Origin: Arminella tubonensis
GTDB lineage: Bacteria > Pseudomonadota > Alphaproteobacteria > Rhizobiales > Rhizobiaceae
Direction: 5' to 3'
DNA: 64,000 bases
NCBI RefSeq assembly: GCF_003240585.1
Contig: NZ_PCDP01000036.1
Location: 186,001-250,000, forward strand
Positions 20,016-29,869 of the stretch are shown one piece after another. A program made the translations under genes and the position numbers. The notes beneath the pieces were generated by a model. That model was given only the letters and a program-made list of their open reading frames with translations, had not been told where the DNA came from and did not search any database. How positions within the stretch are numbered: position 1 is the first letter of the stretch; each line of letters starts with the position of its first letter.

Positions 20016-20747
20016 TTGCGTAATAGAGGTTTTCTTCCGAAACTCGTTATTTTTGACTGTGACGGAGTCTTGATTGACAGCGAGATTATCGTCAGTGCCA
20101 CAGAAGCCGACGAGTTATCGCTGCTGGGTTATAAAATCTCCTTGGAGGACGCGGTGTTTCGCTTCGCTGGAGTTCCCGCCATGGAAATGCGCAGAACTAT
20201 CGAAGCAGAGATGGGAAGGGCGCTGCCTTCCGATTTTTCAGAGCGTGTCGAAAACAGAGTTGTCTCTGCCTACCAGTCCACCCTGAAGCCCATTGCCGGG
20301 GTCGAAGCGGCACTCAAAGATCTGGATATTCCGGTTTGTGTCGCGTCCAGCTCATCACCGAGCAGATTGGCGCTCGGCCTTATTCACACAAAGCTTTTCG
20401 ATCATTTCTATCCGAGTATCTTCTCTACCGCGCTGGTCGCCAACGGCAAGCCGTCTCCAGACATTTTCCTGTTCGCCGCCACGCAAATGGGTGCGGCTCC
20501 AGCAGATTGCCTTGTGGTTGAAGACAGCGTCGCGGGTGTGAAGGCTGCGGTCGCCGCTGGGATGGTCGCTATTGGCTTTGTCGGAGGAAGTCATGGCTCG
20601 AATACACTTAAGACAAAGCTCTATGAGGCGGGCGCTACCTTTGTCATGGAAAAATTCAAGGAGCTCGGGACCGTGATAGAACAACTTGGCGATCGCCTCC
20701 TTGGGGCTACCACCCAAGCGAGCAATCTTGTGCCGGCCCCGCGTTAA
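20016..20747 (+). CDS. HAD-superfamily hydrolase (beta-phosphoglucomutase/GPP-like phosphatase)
   Basis: About 243 residues with motif I DCDGVLIDSE, motif II SSSS (residues about 106-110), the lysine of GKPSPDIF and motif IV VVEDSVAGVKAA, plus a helical cap. The family dephosphorylates small phospho-sugars or isomerises them. I prefer the TTG at 20016 because AGGAGA lies 5 bases before it; in-frame ATG at 19971 would add 15 residues without a ribosome site. It lies 108 bases after the RpiR gene and may complete the cassette-2 pathway by removing a phosphate. Confidence 0.85.
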   Translation: MRNRGFLPKLVIFDCDGVLIDSEIIVSATEADELSLLGYKISLEDAVFRFAGVPAMEMRRTIEAEMGRALPSDFSERVENRVVSAYQSTLKPIAGVEAALKDLDIPVCVASSSSPSRLALGLIHTKLFDHFYPSIFSTALVANGKPSPDIFLFAATQMGAAPADCLVVEDSVAGVKAAVAAGMVAIGFVGGSHGSNTLKTKLYEAGATFVMEKFKELGTVIEQLGDRLLGATTQASNLVPAPR

Positions 20748-21101
20748 TGCGCACGGGCTCGGTCGCCGTTCCAAGCCAGCCAGACACCAGCCGGTCCTCC
20801 CAGTTGCAAGGTGGATAGTGATGTAGTGAAACGGAGTCAACCGCGCCTGCGGGGTGACGCCATGACGAAATCGACCACTTGAGCAACGCCGATCGGGTAC
20901 TCACTGGAGTCGGAAGGAAATACAACCGTCTCGCGCGACATTTCCATTTGCTTCACTTCAAGACCCTGTCCAACGTCTAGGCTCAGATGGGTATTCGGCT
21001 TGAGCCCATCTTTAAGATTCGGATAGGGGTGCTGCGCTTCGGGCTGAAGATAAACGTGGTCTGTTCTGCAACATCCACAAACATCAGAAGGGAAGCGAAG
21101 C
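20748..21101. other. Gene-free interval before an IS110 fragment
   Basis: No convincing gene. A minus-strand frame from 21103 to 20837 has protein-like text (SLDVGQGLEVKQMEMSRE, SSEYPIGVAQVVDF) that could be the end of a lost gene, but I cannot assign a family. The last 100 bases may be the noncoding left end of the IS110 element, the region that encodes a bridge RNA in intact family members. Confidence 0.35.
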
Positions 21102-21650
21102 ATGCGATATTATGCGGGTTTGGACGTCTCTCTGAAAGAGACCTCTGTATGCATTCTGGATGAAGCGGGCACGGTTCTGCGGGAGCTGAAAGTCCCAAGC
21201 CATCCTGAAGATCTTATACGGATATTGAAGGATCCTGCCTTGCCCCTCGTTCGGATCGGTCTCGAGGCCGGTCCACTTTCACAATGGCTATTCAGCGGAA
21301 TGGTGGAGGCTGGGCTGCCCGCCATCTGCATCGAGACGCGCCACGCCAAAGCCTTTCTGAAGGCCCAGATTAACAAGACGGACCGCAACGATGCGCGCGG
21401 CATCGCACAAATGATGCGAGTCAATTTGTTTCGTCCTGTCCATGTGAAGACGCTGACCAGCCAGAAGCGGCGGGCGTTGCTGACAGCCCGCAAGCTTTTG
21501 CAGGAAAAGGCCATTGCCATAGAGAACGACATGCGGGGGATGCTGCGCAACTTCGGACTCAAAGTCGGCATTGTCAGCACCGCCGGCTTCGAGGGACGGG
21601 GGATCCCAGCTTCTGCTAGCACAGAGGTCATTGGGATGTCTATTTCTTAA
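21102..21650 (+). pseudogene. IS110-family transposase, N-terminal half
   Basis: Reads the RuvC-like DEDD domain of an IS110 transposase: the first acidic motif YAGLDVSLKET, then GLEAGPLSQWL, ETRHAKAFLKAQINKTDRNDARGIAQMM. Similarity ends near residue 168 (GFEGR) and the frame then runs through foreign codons to 21650. The C-terminal transposase_20 half is missing, so it is inactive. It does not join up with the half at 1-604, whose overlapping stretch differs. Confidence 0.85.
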
Positions 21651-22251
21651 GCGATTGGCCGGTTGTCACGCCAGCCAATTTTTCCTGGTGGCGGAGCAAT
21701 CTAGCGACGACTTTGCGGCCTGTTGCCGAGCCCGCGTATCAGCGTACCGTCGGATATTTCAGCTGGAAAGGCCAAACTCTTCAGGTCCAAATTTCCGACA
21801 GATGGAACCCCGGAACTCGGGCTGAAACGCTCCGTCGCAGAGGAAAAGCCCCTTCATGCAGTCGTCCCGTAAGAGGGAGGCGGACGGCGCAATATGAGCG
21901 CCGGCCAAAGTACCCTGTGAAAACAATTGCGCTGACGTCAACGCCGTCCTCAGAGCGCCCTCAGCTGTGCTTAGAATAACATCGACGGTATCGTTCTGGC
22001 GGCCGGATAATTCGGAAGACGCCCGCGGAAATCCCGTCGAGCAGGTCTCCATGCTCACCGGTCGCCGCATCGTCCACCACGGCCGACGCGTGCTCGGATG
22101 CAGCCCGCTTGCCGACGTTCATGGAGTATATCTTCATTTTAGTTGACAGCAGAGGAAAACTTCATTTATGTTTATGTCGGTCCTGCGATTGTGAGTGACC
22201 TTCGATAAGCCGCACGCGCCCTGAGGCGGGCAAGAAGGCGGCTTCTTCAGA
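21651..22251. other. Gene-poor interval with decayed coding fragments
   Basis: No intact gene. On the minus strand near 22040-22137 the text VVDDAATGEHGDLLDGI resembles the start region of plasmid-type toprim/primase proteins (AATGEHGDLLD motif), followed after a frameshift by an unassigned reading frame to 21759. The fragments are too short to be active and suggest former mobile DNA. Confidence 0.3.
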
Positions 22252-22266
22252 ATGGAAGGATACCCG

Positions 22267-23280
22267 GTGACCCGTCACATATTGCGGCGTCTTGTCGCGA
22301 TGCCATTCCTTGTACTCGGTGTCGTAACGATTGCCTTCTTCCTCACTGCCGTGACCAAGGGGGACCCCTTAACGGCGATCGTTTCGGAACGGCAGATGAA
22401 TAATCCCGAAGTTGTTGCGGCTGCAAAGGCGCGCTGGGGACTGGATAGAAGTCTGCCCGAAAGGTACTTGATCTACGTGGGCAACTTGCTGCGCGGCGAC
22501 CTTGGAACCTCATTCAACACTAGGCGGCCGGTGGCCCAGGATGTGGTCCATCGTCTGCCTGCAACGATGGAACTCGTCATCACGGCTATGATCGTTGGAG
22601 CAACCGTTGGTATCGCTCTAGGCATGCTGGCTGCTTACTTCCGAAACACTGCAATAGATCACCTATCGCGATTGCTCGCCCTATTCGGTTCGTCGATACC
22701 AGTGTTCTGGATGGGACTTGCGATGCTGTATCTCTTCTCGGTGAAGTGGGGGGTTCTCCCTGGACCCGGTCGTATCGATCCTCGATCCGAACTCCCTCCA
22801 TTCGTAACCGGTTTTGTAACTATTGACTCGCTCGCCGCAGGAAATTTACCGCTCTTCTTCGATGCACTTAAGCACCTAATATTACCCGCCGCCGTGTTGG
22901 GATGGTCCGTAGCCGGCACAATCTCGCGCTTGGTACGAGCCAACATGATCGAGATATTGGATCGTGAGTTCATTCTCACTGCCCGGGCAAAAGGAGCGGG
23001 GGAACTGCGTGTCGTCGTTCGGCACGCGCTCCGGAATACACTAGTTCCGACCCTCACGATAATCGGTTACTCGTTTGCCTATCTCTTAACCGGCGCAGTT
23101 CTCACCGAGACGGTATTCTCTTGGCCTGGAATGGGCTCCTATGCTGTCGATGCCGCCCGGGCACTCGATTTTCCGGCAGTCATTGGCGTAACAATCGTGG
23201 GTGCCATTGTCTTTCTTCTGACTAACCTCATCACAGATGTTGCGTATGTAATAGCCAATCCGCGCGTTCGGTTGGCATAG
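22267..23280 (+). CDS. Dipeptide/opine-type ABC transporter permease (DppB family)
   Basis: A 337-residue inner-membrane protein with an N-terminal TM segment, a periplasmic loop (WGLDRSLPERYLIYVGNLLRGDLGTS) and five further TM segments typical of DppB/OppB. The C-terminal half carries the EAA loop ARAKGAGELRVVVRHALRN. GTG 22267 has AAGGA six bases upstream; ATG 22252 in the same frame lacks a good site. First gene of the operon. The substrate could be peptides, opines or nickel; not decided by sequence. Confidence 0.9.
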   Translation: MTRHILRRLVAMPFLVLGVVTIAFFLTAVTKGDPLTAIVSERQMNNPEVVAAAKARWGLDRSLPERYLIYVGNLLRGDLGTSFNTRRPVAQDVVHRLPATMELVITAMIVGATVGIALGMLAAYFRNTAIDHLSRLLALFGSSIPVFWMGLAMLYLFSVKWGVLPGPGRIDPRSELPPFVTGFVTIDSLAAGNLPLFFDALKHLILPAAVLGWSVAGTISRLVRANMIEILDREFILTARAKGAGELRVVVRHALRNTLVPTLTIIGYSFAYLLTGAVLTETVFSWPGMGSYAVDAARALDFPAVIGVTIVGAIVFLLTNLITDVAYVIANPRVRLA

Positions 23281-23290
23281 GATAATGATT

Positions 23291-24124
23291 ATGTCAGTGA
23301 TGCTGCTATCATTTCGACGCCCGTATTGGTTTTCTTTTCCATTAGTCGTCGGTACTGCAATAGTTGTTTTTTGGTTAAGTGTAACTCTACTGGCGCCGGT
23401 CATCTCGCCGTACGAGCCACTTGATATGGTCGGGCGGAGACTTCAGGAGCCGAGCTGGACGCATTGGCTAGGTACCGACGCGCTTGGACGCGATGTGTTG
23501 TCTCGCACGCTTCACGGCGCGAAGCACTCGTTGCCAATCGCCATTGTCGTAGTCGCACTTTCAGTTGCGATTGGAGTGTGCCTCGGGGCAATCTCTGGCT
23601 TTGCTGGCGGCCTCGTCGGCTCCACAATCATGCGACTTGTGGACGTGACACTGTCCTTCCCTCCGATGGTTCTCGCGATGGCTGTCGCAGCATCTCTGGG
23701 GCCGAGCCTCGAGAATGCTGCGGTCGCGATGGTTATCGTATGGTGGCCGGTCTATGCACGCTTGATGAGGGCGCAAGTGCTCGAGGTTCGCGAGCGCGAG
23801 CATGTAGAGGCTGCTGTTGTTGCCGGTGCGAGCAGTTCGCGTGTCCTCTTCAAACACATCCTTCCGTTGTGTTGGACGCCGGTTCTCGTCAGCGCAACAA
23901 TGGATCTGGGGCAGGTCATTCTGTTAGCCGCCTCCCTCAGCTTTATCGGTCTCGGTGCAACGCCTCCGACACCTGAATGGGGGTCCATGATCTCTCAAGG
24001 CGCGACGCAATTTTATTCCTGGTGGATCGCATTCGGCCCAGGCCTGGCAATCCTGACGATTGTGCTTGGCTTCAACTTCATCGGAGATGGCCTGCACGAC
24101 TACTTTGATCCGCGATCGAAATGA
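23291..24124 (+). CDS. Dipeptide/opine-type ABC transporter permease (DppC family)
   Basis: A 277-residue permease with the DppC landmarks HWLGTDALGRDVLSR and the EAA loop VEAAVVAGASSSRVLFKHILP, and ending in GDGLHDYFDPR. ATG 23291 is chosen because AGGA lies 8 bases before it; ATG 23285 would leave only two bases. It follows dppB by 10 bases and its stop overlaps the next start. Confidence 0.9.
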   Translation: MSVMLLSFRRPYWFSFPLVVGTAIVVFWLSVTLLAPVISPYEPLDMVGRRLQEPSWTHWLGTDALGRDVLSRTLHGAKHSLPIAIVVVALSVAIGVCLGAISGFAGGLVGSTIMRLVDVTLSFPPMVLAMAVAASLGPSLENAAVAMVIVWWPVYARLMRAQVLEVREREHVEAAVVAGASSSRVLFKHILPLCWTPVLVSATMDLGQVILLAASLSFIGLGATPPTPEWGSMISQGATQFYSWWIAFGPGLAILTIVLGFNFIGDGLHDYFDPRSK

Positions 24125-25119
24125 GGTCCGCCATGCATCAAGAATCGCTTTTTTCTGTCGAGAATTTACATGTTTCTTTTGCCCGAAATGGTGCGTCTTT
24201 TGATGCTGTCCGCGGAATGAGCCTTCGCGTGGAGCACGGGGAAGTATTGGGCATCGTCGGCGAGTCGGGCTCAGGCAAGTCCGTGGGCATGCTGTCCGCG
24301 CTCGGCTTGCAAGCGAAAACTGCTCGGGTACGGGGATCCGCTAGGTTCAAGGGACATGAACTGATCGGCATGCCTGCCCGCGAACTGCGCAAGCTTCGTG
24401 GCTCACGCATCGCCATGATCTTTCAAGACCCTCTTTCATCGTTAAATCCGATGATGACTGTGGGCGCGCAGATCGCTGAAACCATACTTTTGCACAACAA
24501 TCAGATGTCGAAGAAGGCAGCTCTGGACCGCGTGGTGGAACTGCTCTCACTGGTTGCGATCCCACAAGCTGATCGCCGCATACATCAGTTTCCGCATGAG
24601 TTCTCGGGCGGCATGCGGCAACGGGTGATAATAGCGATGGCAGTGGCGAACGATCCAGACCTGCTTATTGCGGATGAACCGACTACGGCGCTTGATGTAA
24701 CCGTGCAGGCTCAGATCATGGACGTCCTAGCAGATCTCCGAAGGAGGCTGAACCTGGGGCTCATTTTAGTCACTCATGACCTTGGAGTTCTTGCGGGTCA
24801 CGCAGACCGAGTCGCCGTTGTTTATTCTGGAGAGATTGTCGAGCATGCAAGCGTCAAAGATCTCTTCGAGCGACCCGACCATCCCTACACGCGCGGATTG
24901 ATCGCTTCTATCCCGAACATGGCGGAGGAGAAGGAACGCCTATTCTCGATTGATGGCGCACCACCTCCGCTCGGCAAGCTGCCAAGTGGGTGCAGCTTCC
25001 ATCCGCGCTGTCCCGAGGCGCAAGCTATCTGCAAGGTCGAGGCGCCGAAAAACCGAAGCTTAGACGGTCGCTCTGCCGCCTGCCATTTCGCCGCGTTAAC
25101 GGCCGGGGGCGCTGTATGA
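24121..25119 (+). CDS. Dipeptide/opine-type ABC transporter ATP-binding protein (DppD family)
   Basis: A 332-residue ATPase with Walker [25 protein letters not shown], signature FSGGMRQR, Walker [13 protein letters not shown] and the C-terminal oligopeptide-transporter cysteine region ([14 protein letters not shown]) that in relatives holds an Fe-S cluster. ATG 24121 overlaps the permease stop; ATG 24133 is a possible alternative. It pairs with the DppF-type ATPase. Confidence 0.92.
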   Translation: MRSAMHQESLFSVENLHVSFARNGASFDAVRGMSLRVEHGEVLGIVGESGSGKSVGMLSALGLQAKTARVRGSARFKGHELIGMPARELRKLRGSRIAMIFQDPLSSLNPMMTVGAQIAETILLHNNQMSKKAALDRVVELLSLVAIPQADRRIHQFPHEFSGGMRQRVIIAMAVANDPDLLIADEPTTALDVTVQAQIMDVLADLRRRLNLGLILVTHDLGVLAGHADRVAVVYSGEIVEHASVKDLFERPDHPYTRGLIASIPNMAEEKERLFSIDGAPPPLGKLPSGCSFHPRCPEAQAICKVEAPKNRSLDGRSAACHFAALTAGGAV

Positions 25120-26141
25120 CTACAAAGGAACCCATTCTTTCCGTTCGCAATCTTTCCAAGCGGTTCATCGTAACAGGCGGTATAATTTTTGAACGCGAGC
25201 TTGGTCAAGTCAATGCTGTGACGAACGTCTCCTTCGACGTGGCGGACGGTGAGACCTTGGGCTTGGTCGGCGAGTCAGGTTGCGGAAAGTCCACGCTCGG
25301 CCGATGTATTCTTCGTCTTGTGCAACCAACGAGCGGTCAAACTCTCTTTCAAGGTCGCGATATTAATTTAGCCACGCCGTCCGAAATGCGCAGCCTGCGC
25401 AAGAAAATCCAGCTTGTTTTTCAAGACCCCTACGCTTCACTTCACCCGCGAATGCGCGTGTCCGAGAACATCGCCGAGCCGCTTCGCATAAGCGACCTCT
25501 GTTCCGCTGACCGAAAGGCGCGTGCGAACGAAATGTTGGAACTCGTTCGCCTTGGCCGCGAGCATGGCGAACGATACCCGCACGAGCTTTCCGGTGGTCA
25601 GCGGCAACGAGTGGCTATCGCTCGTGCGCTTGCACTTAAGCCTGACCTTCTTGTGCTGGATGAGCCGGTCTCGGCGCTCGACGTTTCCGTACAAGCCGGT
25701 GTGCTCAACTTACTTAAGGATATACAGCGCGACCACGGCACGGCATTTGTGTTCATTGCTCACGATCTCTCGGTAGTACAGCATATCTCCCACCGAGTTG
25801 CTGTGATGTATCTTGGAAAGATTGTCGAAATCGCCCCGAAAAAACAACTCTACCGCGCTCCGATGCACCCCTACACGCAAGCGCTCATGTCCGCCGTCCC
25901 GCTTGCCGACCCGGTGCGAGAGCGCACGCGCGCACGCATCATACTAAAAGGAGATTTGCCAAGCCCCCTCAACCCGCCGTCCGGATGCCATTTTCGCACT
26001 CGTTGTCCAATTTCGACGCCCCTTTGCGCTGAGGTTGAGCCCGTATTGACTTCACGCGAGAGCAGTCATGCCATCGCATGTCATTTCCCGAATGCGATCG
26101 ACACCGGATTGTTAGCCGCGCCCGCGCCGGCGGCCCGTTGA
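25116..26141 (+). CDS. Dipeptide/opine-type ABC transporter ATP-binding protein (DppF family)
   Basis: A 341-residue ATPase with Walker [24 protein letters not shown], signature LSGGQRQR, Walker [13 protein letters not shown], and a C-terminal [14 protein letters not shown] cluster. The start is set by an ATGA overlap with the upstream gene at 25116-25119. A longer in-frame extension back to 24990 lies inside that gene and is not used. Confidence 0.92.
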   Translation: MTTKEPILSVRNLSKRFIVTGGIIFERELGQVNAVTNVSFDVADGETLGLVGESGCGKSTLGRCILRLVQPTSGQTLFQGRDINLATPSEMRSLRKKIQLVFQDPYASLHPRMRVSENIAEPLRISDLCSADRKARANEMLELVRLGREHGERYPHELSGGQRQRVAIARALALKPDLLVLDEPVSALDVSVQAGVLNLLKDIQRDHGTAFVFIAHDLSVVQHISHRVAVMYLGKIVEIAPKKQLYRAPMHPYTQALMSAVPLADPVRERTRARIILKGDLPSPLNPPSGCHFRTRCPISTPLCAEVEPVLTSRESSHAIACHFPNAIDTGLLAAPAPAAR

Positions 26142-26278
26142 CGACTACGAGGTAGGCAATTTTGTGAGACCGAAAAACAATCGAGGCGGCGACCCACGCA
26201 CTTGAGTCGCCTCGGATGTGTAGGAAATACTTTATTCCATTCAATTGAGATAAGAACCAACAACTTCGGAGAAGAGCA

Positions 26279-27910
26279 ATGATGACAACTCCACAATATT
26301 ACCGTACCCTTAACTGCGTTCTATACCGGACGATGCAACTGGCAGTCGTAGTGGTACTGGGTGCGTCGGCGATCCTCGCCAAACCATCCAGCGGCAGAAC
26401 TGAGGAAGCCCCCGTCGTTATTGCCGCAAGTATGGACGTTAACTCTCTTGATCCGCACCGCGGATCCTGTGACATTTGCCAGATTTATAATACCAGTACC
26501 TATGAAACATTGGTTTCACTCGATGTAAACAACAAGATTGCACCGCTCCTAGCTGAACACTGGGAAGTAGACCACACGCAGACGAAATTCACCTTTCATA
26601 TTTCTCCAGACGCGAAATTTTCCGACGGCTCGCCTGTCGAGGCCAAAGATGTGAAATGGTCCTTAGAGAGGCTGCGGAACCTCAGCGGGGGCATGTCGTA
26701 CCTTCTGAGTAACCTTGCCACTGTTGAGACACCCGATTCGAAGACTGTTGTCGCGACAACAAAAACACCGAGCTCAGAATTTCTCGGTGTCTTAGCGGCG
26801 CCATATTGCGTTATCGTCAACAGCGATGTTGCCTCCGCGAACGGCGCCAAGGCAGGCTCAGACGCCGCGACATCAGACAATGCTGAGGCTTGGTTTCTGA
26901 GCCATTCAGCGGGGTCCGGCCCGTACAAATTGGTTTCGTATGAGCCGAACAGCGAGCTTAGACTCGCCCGCAACGAGGCATACTGGAGAAAGCCCCCTGC
27001 AGTGGGCGAGTTCGTCCTCCGCGAGGTGAAGGACGCTGTCGTACAGGCTCAAATGCTTAGGAGCGGCGGCGCGGATATCGCGTTGCAGATCGATCCCGAT
27101 ACCGCAAAAGCGTTAGATGCGGATCCGTCGGTCACAGTATCTAGCAAACCATCCTATAACTTCATCTACATCGCGTTCTCGCCAAGAGCGAAATCCAACA
27201 AGGTATCTCTAACCAAGGAAATCCGCTCTGCATTGATGCTTGGCATTGATCAAGCTGGTATAATTGACCTCACGCTCGGCGGAGCCGGACGCCCAATGTC
27301 CACACCAATTCCACTTGGTTTTCCTGGCGCGGATGGGTTCGAAGCTCGACGGTACGATCCCATGGAGGCGAAAAGGCAGCTAGCGGCAGCTGGAGCAGCA
27401 GACGGTTTCACCTTGGATTCAGTCTACCCGAATGTCAACGCGTACGGCGTCGACACCAACATGATGATGCAAAAGGTTCAGCAGGATCTGTTAAAAATAG
27501 GAGTTGGTGTCGACTTGCATCCGGTGCCTATCGCGACTTGGCGTGAGAAGGTCAACGGCGAGGAGGGCGTAGCACTCACTGCCGGCCTCTTCGCGCCGGA
27601 TTTCTTTGGTACTTCACAATACGCTGACTTCTTTATGATGATACCCGACACGACTTGGGGCAAGCGCGCTGGTGTCAACCTAGATCCCTCCATGGTCAAC
27701 AATTCCGAGCCGGAACTTCTGAAGAGAGCGCTCGAGGCAAGAGGTGATGAGGCCGACATACTCTGGCATAAGCTTGGTCAAGAGCTAATTGATGACGGTA
27801 TTATAATGCCGATAGTATCGCCAAACGTCATCTTCGCTCATCGCGCCGATATCAAGGGCGTGCGAAACAGCGCTTGCTGCAATATGCCGCTAGCAGAGAT
27901 AAGCCGGTAA
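26279..27910 (+). CDS. Peptide/opine ABC transporter substrate-binding protein (SBP_bac_5)
   Basis: A 543-residue periplasmic binding protein. Residues about 18-45 form a signal peptide (MQLAVVVVLGASAILA). The SBP_bac_5 fold shows in MDVNSLDPHRG, DAKFSDGSPVEAKDVKWSLERL and GPYKLVSYEPN. It contains a CDICQ near residue 67 and CCN near the C-terminus, uncommon for the family. It comes last in the operon, 137 bases after the ATPase gene, so it may have its own promoter. Confidence 0.9.
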   Translation: MMTTPQYYRTLNCVLYRTMQLAVVVVLGASAILAKPSSGRTEEAPVVIAASMDVNSLDPHRGSCDICQIYNTSTYETLVSLDVNNKIAPLLAEHWEVDHTQTKFTFHISPDAKFSDGSPVEAKDVKWSLERLRNLSGGMSYLLSNLATVETPDSKTVVATTKTPSSEFLGVLAAPYCVIVNSDVASANGAKAGSDAATSDNAEAWFLSHSAGSGPYKLVSYEPNSELRLARNEAYWRKPPAVGEFVLREVKDAVVQAQMLRSGGADIALQIDPDTAKALDADPSVTVSSKPSYNFIYIAFSPRAKSNKVSLTKEIRSALMLGIDQAGIIDLTLGGAGRPMSTPIPLGFPGADGFEARRYDPMEAKRQLAAAGAADGFTLDSVYPNVNAYGVDTNMMMQKVQQDLLKIGVGVDLHPVPIATWREKVNGEEGVALTAGLFAPDFFGTSQYADFFMMIPDTTWGKRAGVNLDPSMVNNSEPELLKRALEARGDEADILWHKLGQELIDDGIIMPIVSPNVIFAHRADIKGVRNSACCNMPLAEISR

Positions 27911-27968
27911 CTATGTCACCGATCTCTGGCGGCGGTCACTTCGACGACGCAGCCAAAAGGATACGATG

Positions 27969-28140
27969 ACATGGGTGCGGATGAAGAAGCTGGCTGATGA
28001 CTGGCTCCCAAAACCGCTCATCCGTCATCCTAGGCCCAGCGATCGCTTCGCCGTCAAACACCGGAGGTAGGAGCCGTATGCGGGAATTCCGCACGTACGG
28101 ATCTGTGCGGGGGGCGCTCAGTAATGGGCGTCCCTACCGC
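27969..28140 (+). mobile_element. Group II intron 3' remnant (maturase tail, domains V and VI)
   Basis: Codons 27969-28070 read the C-terminus of an intron-encoded reverse transcriptase/maturase (KKLADDWLPKPLIRHPRPSD, then RF, stop TAG). Directly after it, 28071-28103 is a domain V hairpin: GAGCCGTATGCGG pairs with CCGCACGTACGGATC around a short loop. The following 28104-28137 (GGGGGGCGC...GGGCGTCCC) matches domain VI with a bulged A in CAGTAATGG. The 5' intron and the catalytic RT domain are absent, so it cannot splice or move. Confidence 0.75.
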
Positions 28141-28360
28141 GTTCAGAAATTTCTCTGAAAAACCAGCGGTTCCGATTTCGTTGCGAGTTTCAGGCAGACC
28201 GTCCAAAAACTCTTTGAAGGAATGATGGCATGCACTTTTCAATGCCGAAACTCGGTGGGCGACGAGATTTTCCGGATTTCGATGCCCAACGAGCTCGATA
28301 AGGCACTGCTGAGCACTTTGACACCGTATTGGGATCGGAAGGTCCGCACAGAGAGGGCTG

Positions 28361-29806
28361 TCATGGCCTGACGGCGGCGATCAGGCCGGGAACGCCGACA
28401 AGGGTAATGGCTCTTTTGATGTTGTAGGCCAGCGCCGTCAGGCTGAACTCCCCGCGCACGTTTTCCAACCTGCGCATCAGGAACGCGCCCTGATACATCC
28501 ATTGTTTTATGGTGCCGAACGGATGTTCGACGCTTTCGCGCCGTTGGTCCAGAATGTCGGGCCGGGCGGCAAGACGCACCGCCATACGGTCGAGCACCGC
28601 CTCGTTCTCAAGGCGGGAGACGCGACGGAAGCTTCTGGTGCAGCGTTCACGCAGGTGGCATGCCTTGCAGGCGTCGCGGTTGACATAGTCGATCTTCACA
28701 TTGTCGCGCGACTTGCCAAAGTGACGGGGTGAGAGCACCTGGTCTGCGGGGCAGATGTAGACATCCGCCTCAGCGTTGTAGCGGAATTGCTCCTTGGAGA
28801 AGAAGCCCTCGGCCACGGCCGGACCGCGGATCGGCTTGGGAACATAGGCGGTAATGCCGGCCTTCTCGCAAGCCTCGATATCCTCGATCTTGAAGTAGCC
28901 CCGGTCTGCCACCGCCTCGATCCTGTCGACACCGAGCGTGTCCATCGCCGCCTCGACCGTCGGCGCAAGAAGCCCCATGTCGAGGACCTGATTGCAGACC
29001 TCCTGCTCGGCGATCAGCTTGTGCTTCACATCAACGGCAAGCTGGATGTTGTAGCCGACGCCGACCTTGGTCATGCGCGCCATGGCGCGAGCATCCGGAT
29101 CGGTCAGCGAGATCTGGTCCTCGCCGGTGCGATCCAACTCGTCCAGCAGCGCCTTGTGGCGATCCCGCTTGCCTTTGATCGCCGCAATCTTTTCCGCGAG
29201 TTTGTCATCGCCGCGGCCGCAATCGCCGCCATTGCTTCTGGCTTTCTCCTCTTGCGCATCGCCCTCATCGAGCCGCTTCATGTAGTCAGCCAGTTTCTCA
29301 TCGGCCTCGTTGATGAACTTGGTCAACGCTCCCCGTGTGAAGTTGCGATCTTTGTTGTTCACCGCCTTGATGCGCGTGCCATCGACCGCCAGCAGTTCCC
29401 GTCCGAACAGATCGAGCTGCCGGCACAGGATGACAAACTCACGGAACACCTGCTTGAAGGCCGATCGGTTCACACGGCGGAAATCGGCGATGGTGCGGAA
29501 GTCAGGCTTCAAGTGCCGCAGTAGCCAGATTACCTCGATATTGCGATGGGCCTCCGCCTCCAGCCGCCGGCTGGATCGCACCCGGTTGACGTAGCCATAC
29601 ACGTAGAGCTTCAGTAAATCGGCTGGATCGTAACCTGGACGGCCGGTCTCTTTCGCGGCCACGCGCACGAAGCCTGCGGCAGCAAGATCGAGGCCATCCA
29701 CGAAAGCCTCGATGAAGCGGACCGGGTTGTCCGGGCCGACGTAATCATCAACCGCTTCCGGCAGAAGCAGCAATTGCGTGCGATCTGTTCCTGAAAGGTG
29801 TGCCAT
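28361..29806 (-). CDS. IS1182-family transposase, apparently intact
   Basis: A 481-residue DDE transposase without stops or frameshifts. It has the N-terminal DUF772-like region (LLLLPEAVDDYVGPDNPVRF), the first catalytic Asp in LAVDGTRIKAV, the second in AVADRGYFK, the late Glu in RRESVEHPFGTIKQW, and the CKACHLRERC zinc-like motif. Length is full for the family. Clear terminal inverted repeats were not found by eye, so element borders are open. The nearby group II intron tail and the gene at 29870 may mark its insertion context. Confidence 0.9.
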   Translation of the reverse strand: MAHLSGTDRTQLLLLPEAVDDYVGPDNPVRFIEAFVDGLDLAAAGFVRVAAKETGRPGYDPADLLKLYVYGYVNRVRSSRRLEAEAHRNIEVIWLLRHLKPDFRTIADFRRVNRSAFKQVFREFVILCRQLDLFGRELLAVDGTRIKAVNNKDRNFTRGALTKFINEADEKLADYMKRLDEGDAQEEKARSNGGDCGRGDDKLAEKIAAIKGKRDRHKALLDELDRTGEDQISLTDPDARAMARMTKVGVGYNIQLAVDVKHKLIAEQEVCNQVLDMGLLAPTVEAAMDTLGVDRIEAVADRGYFKIEDIEACEKAGITAYVPKPIRGPAVAEGFFSKEQFRYNAEADVYICPADQVLSPRHFGKSRDNVKIDYVNRDACKACHLRERCTRSFRRVSRLENEAVLDRMAVRLAARPDILDQRRESVEHPFGTIKQWMYQGAFLMRRLENVRGEFSLTALAYNIKRAITLVGVPGLIAAVRP

Positions 29807-29869
29807 GGCAGAATCTAGCGCAAGAGAGTGCTATTTGGAATCAGCCAAGCCGTTTAAAGGAAAATTTAT

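Noticed and set aside
20837..21103. Minus-strand ORF with protein-like text
   Set aside because: Too short, no assignable family, and it faces the IS110 start; reported only as an interval.
28141..28360. Terminal inverted repeat of IS1182 at the left border
   Set aside because: Only a seven-base match (ATTTTCC) to the right flank was found, which is within chance.
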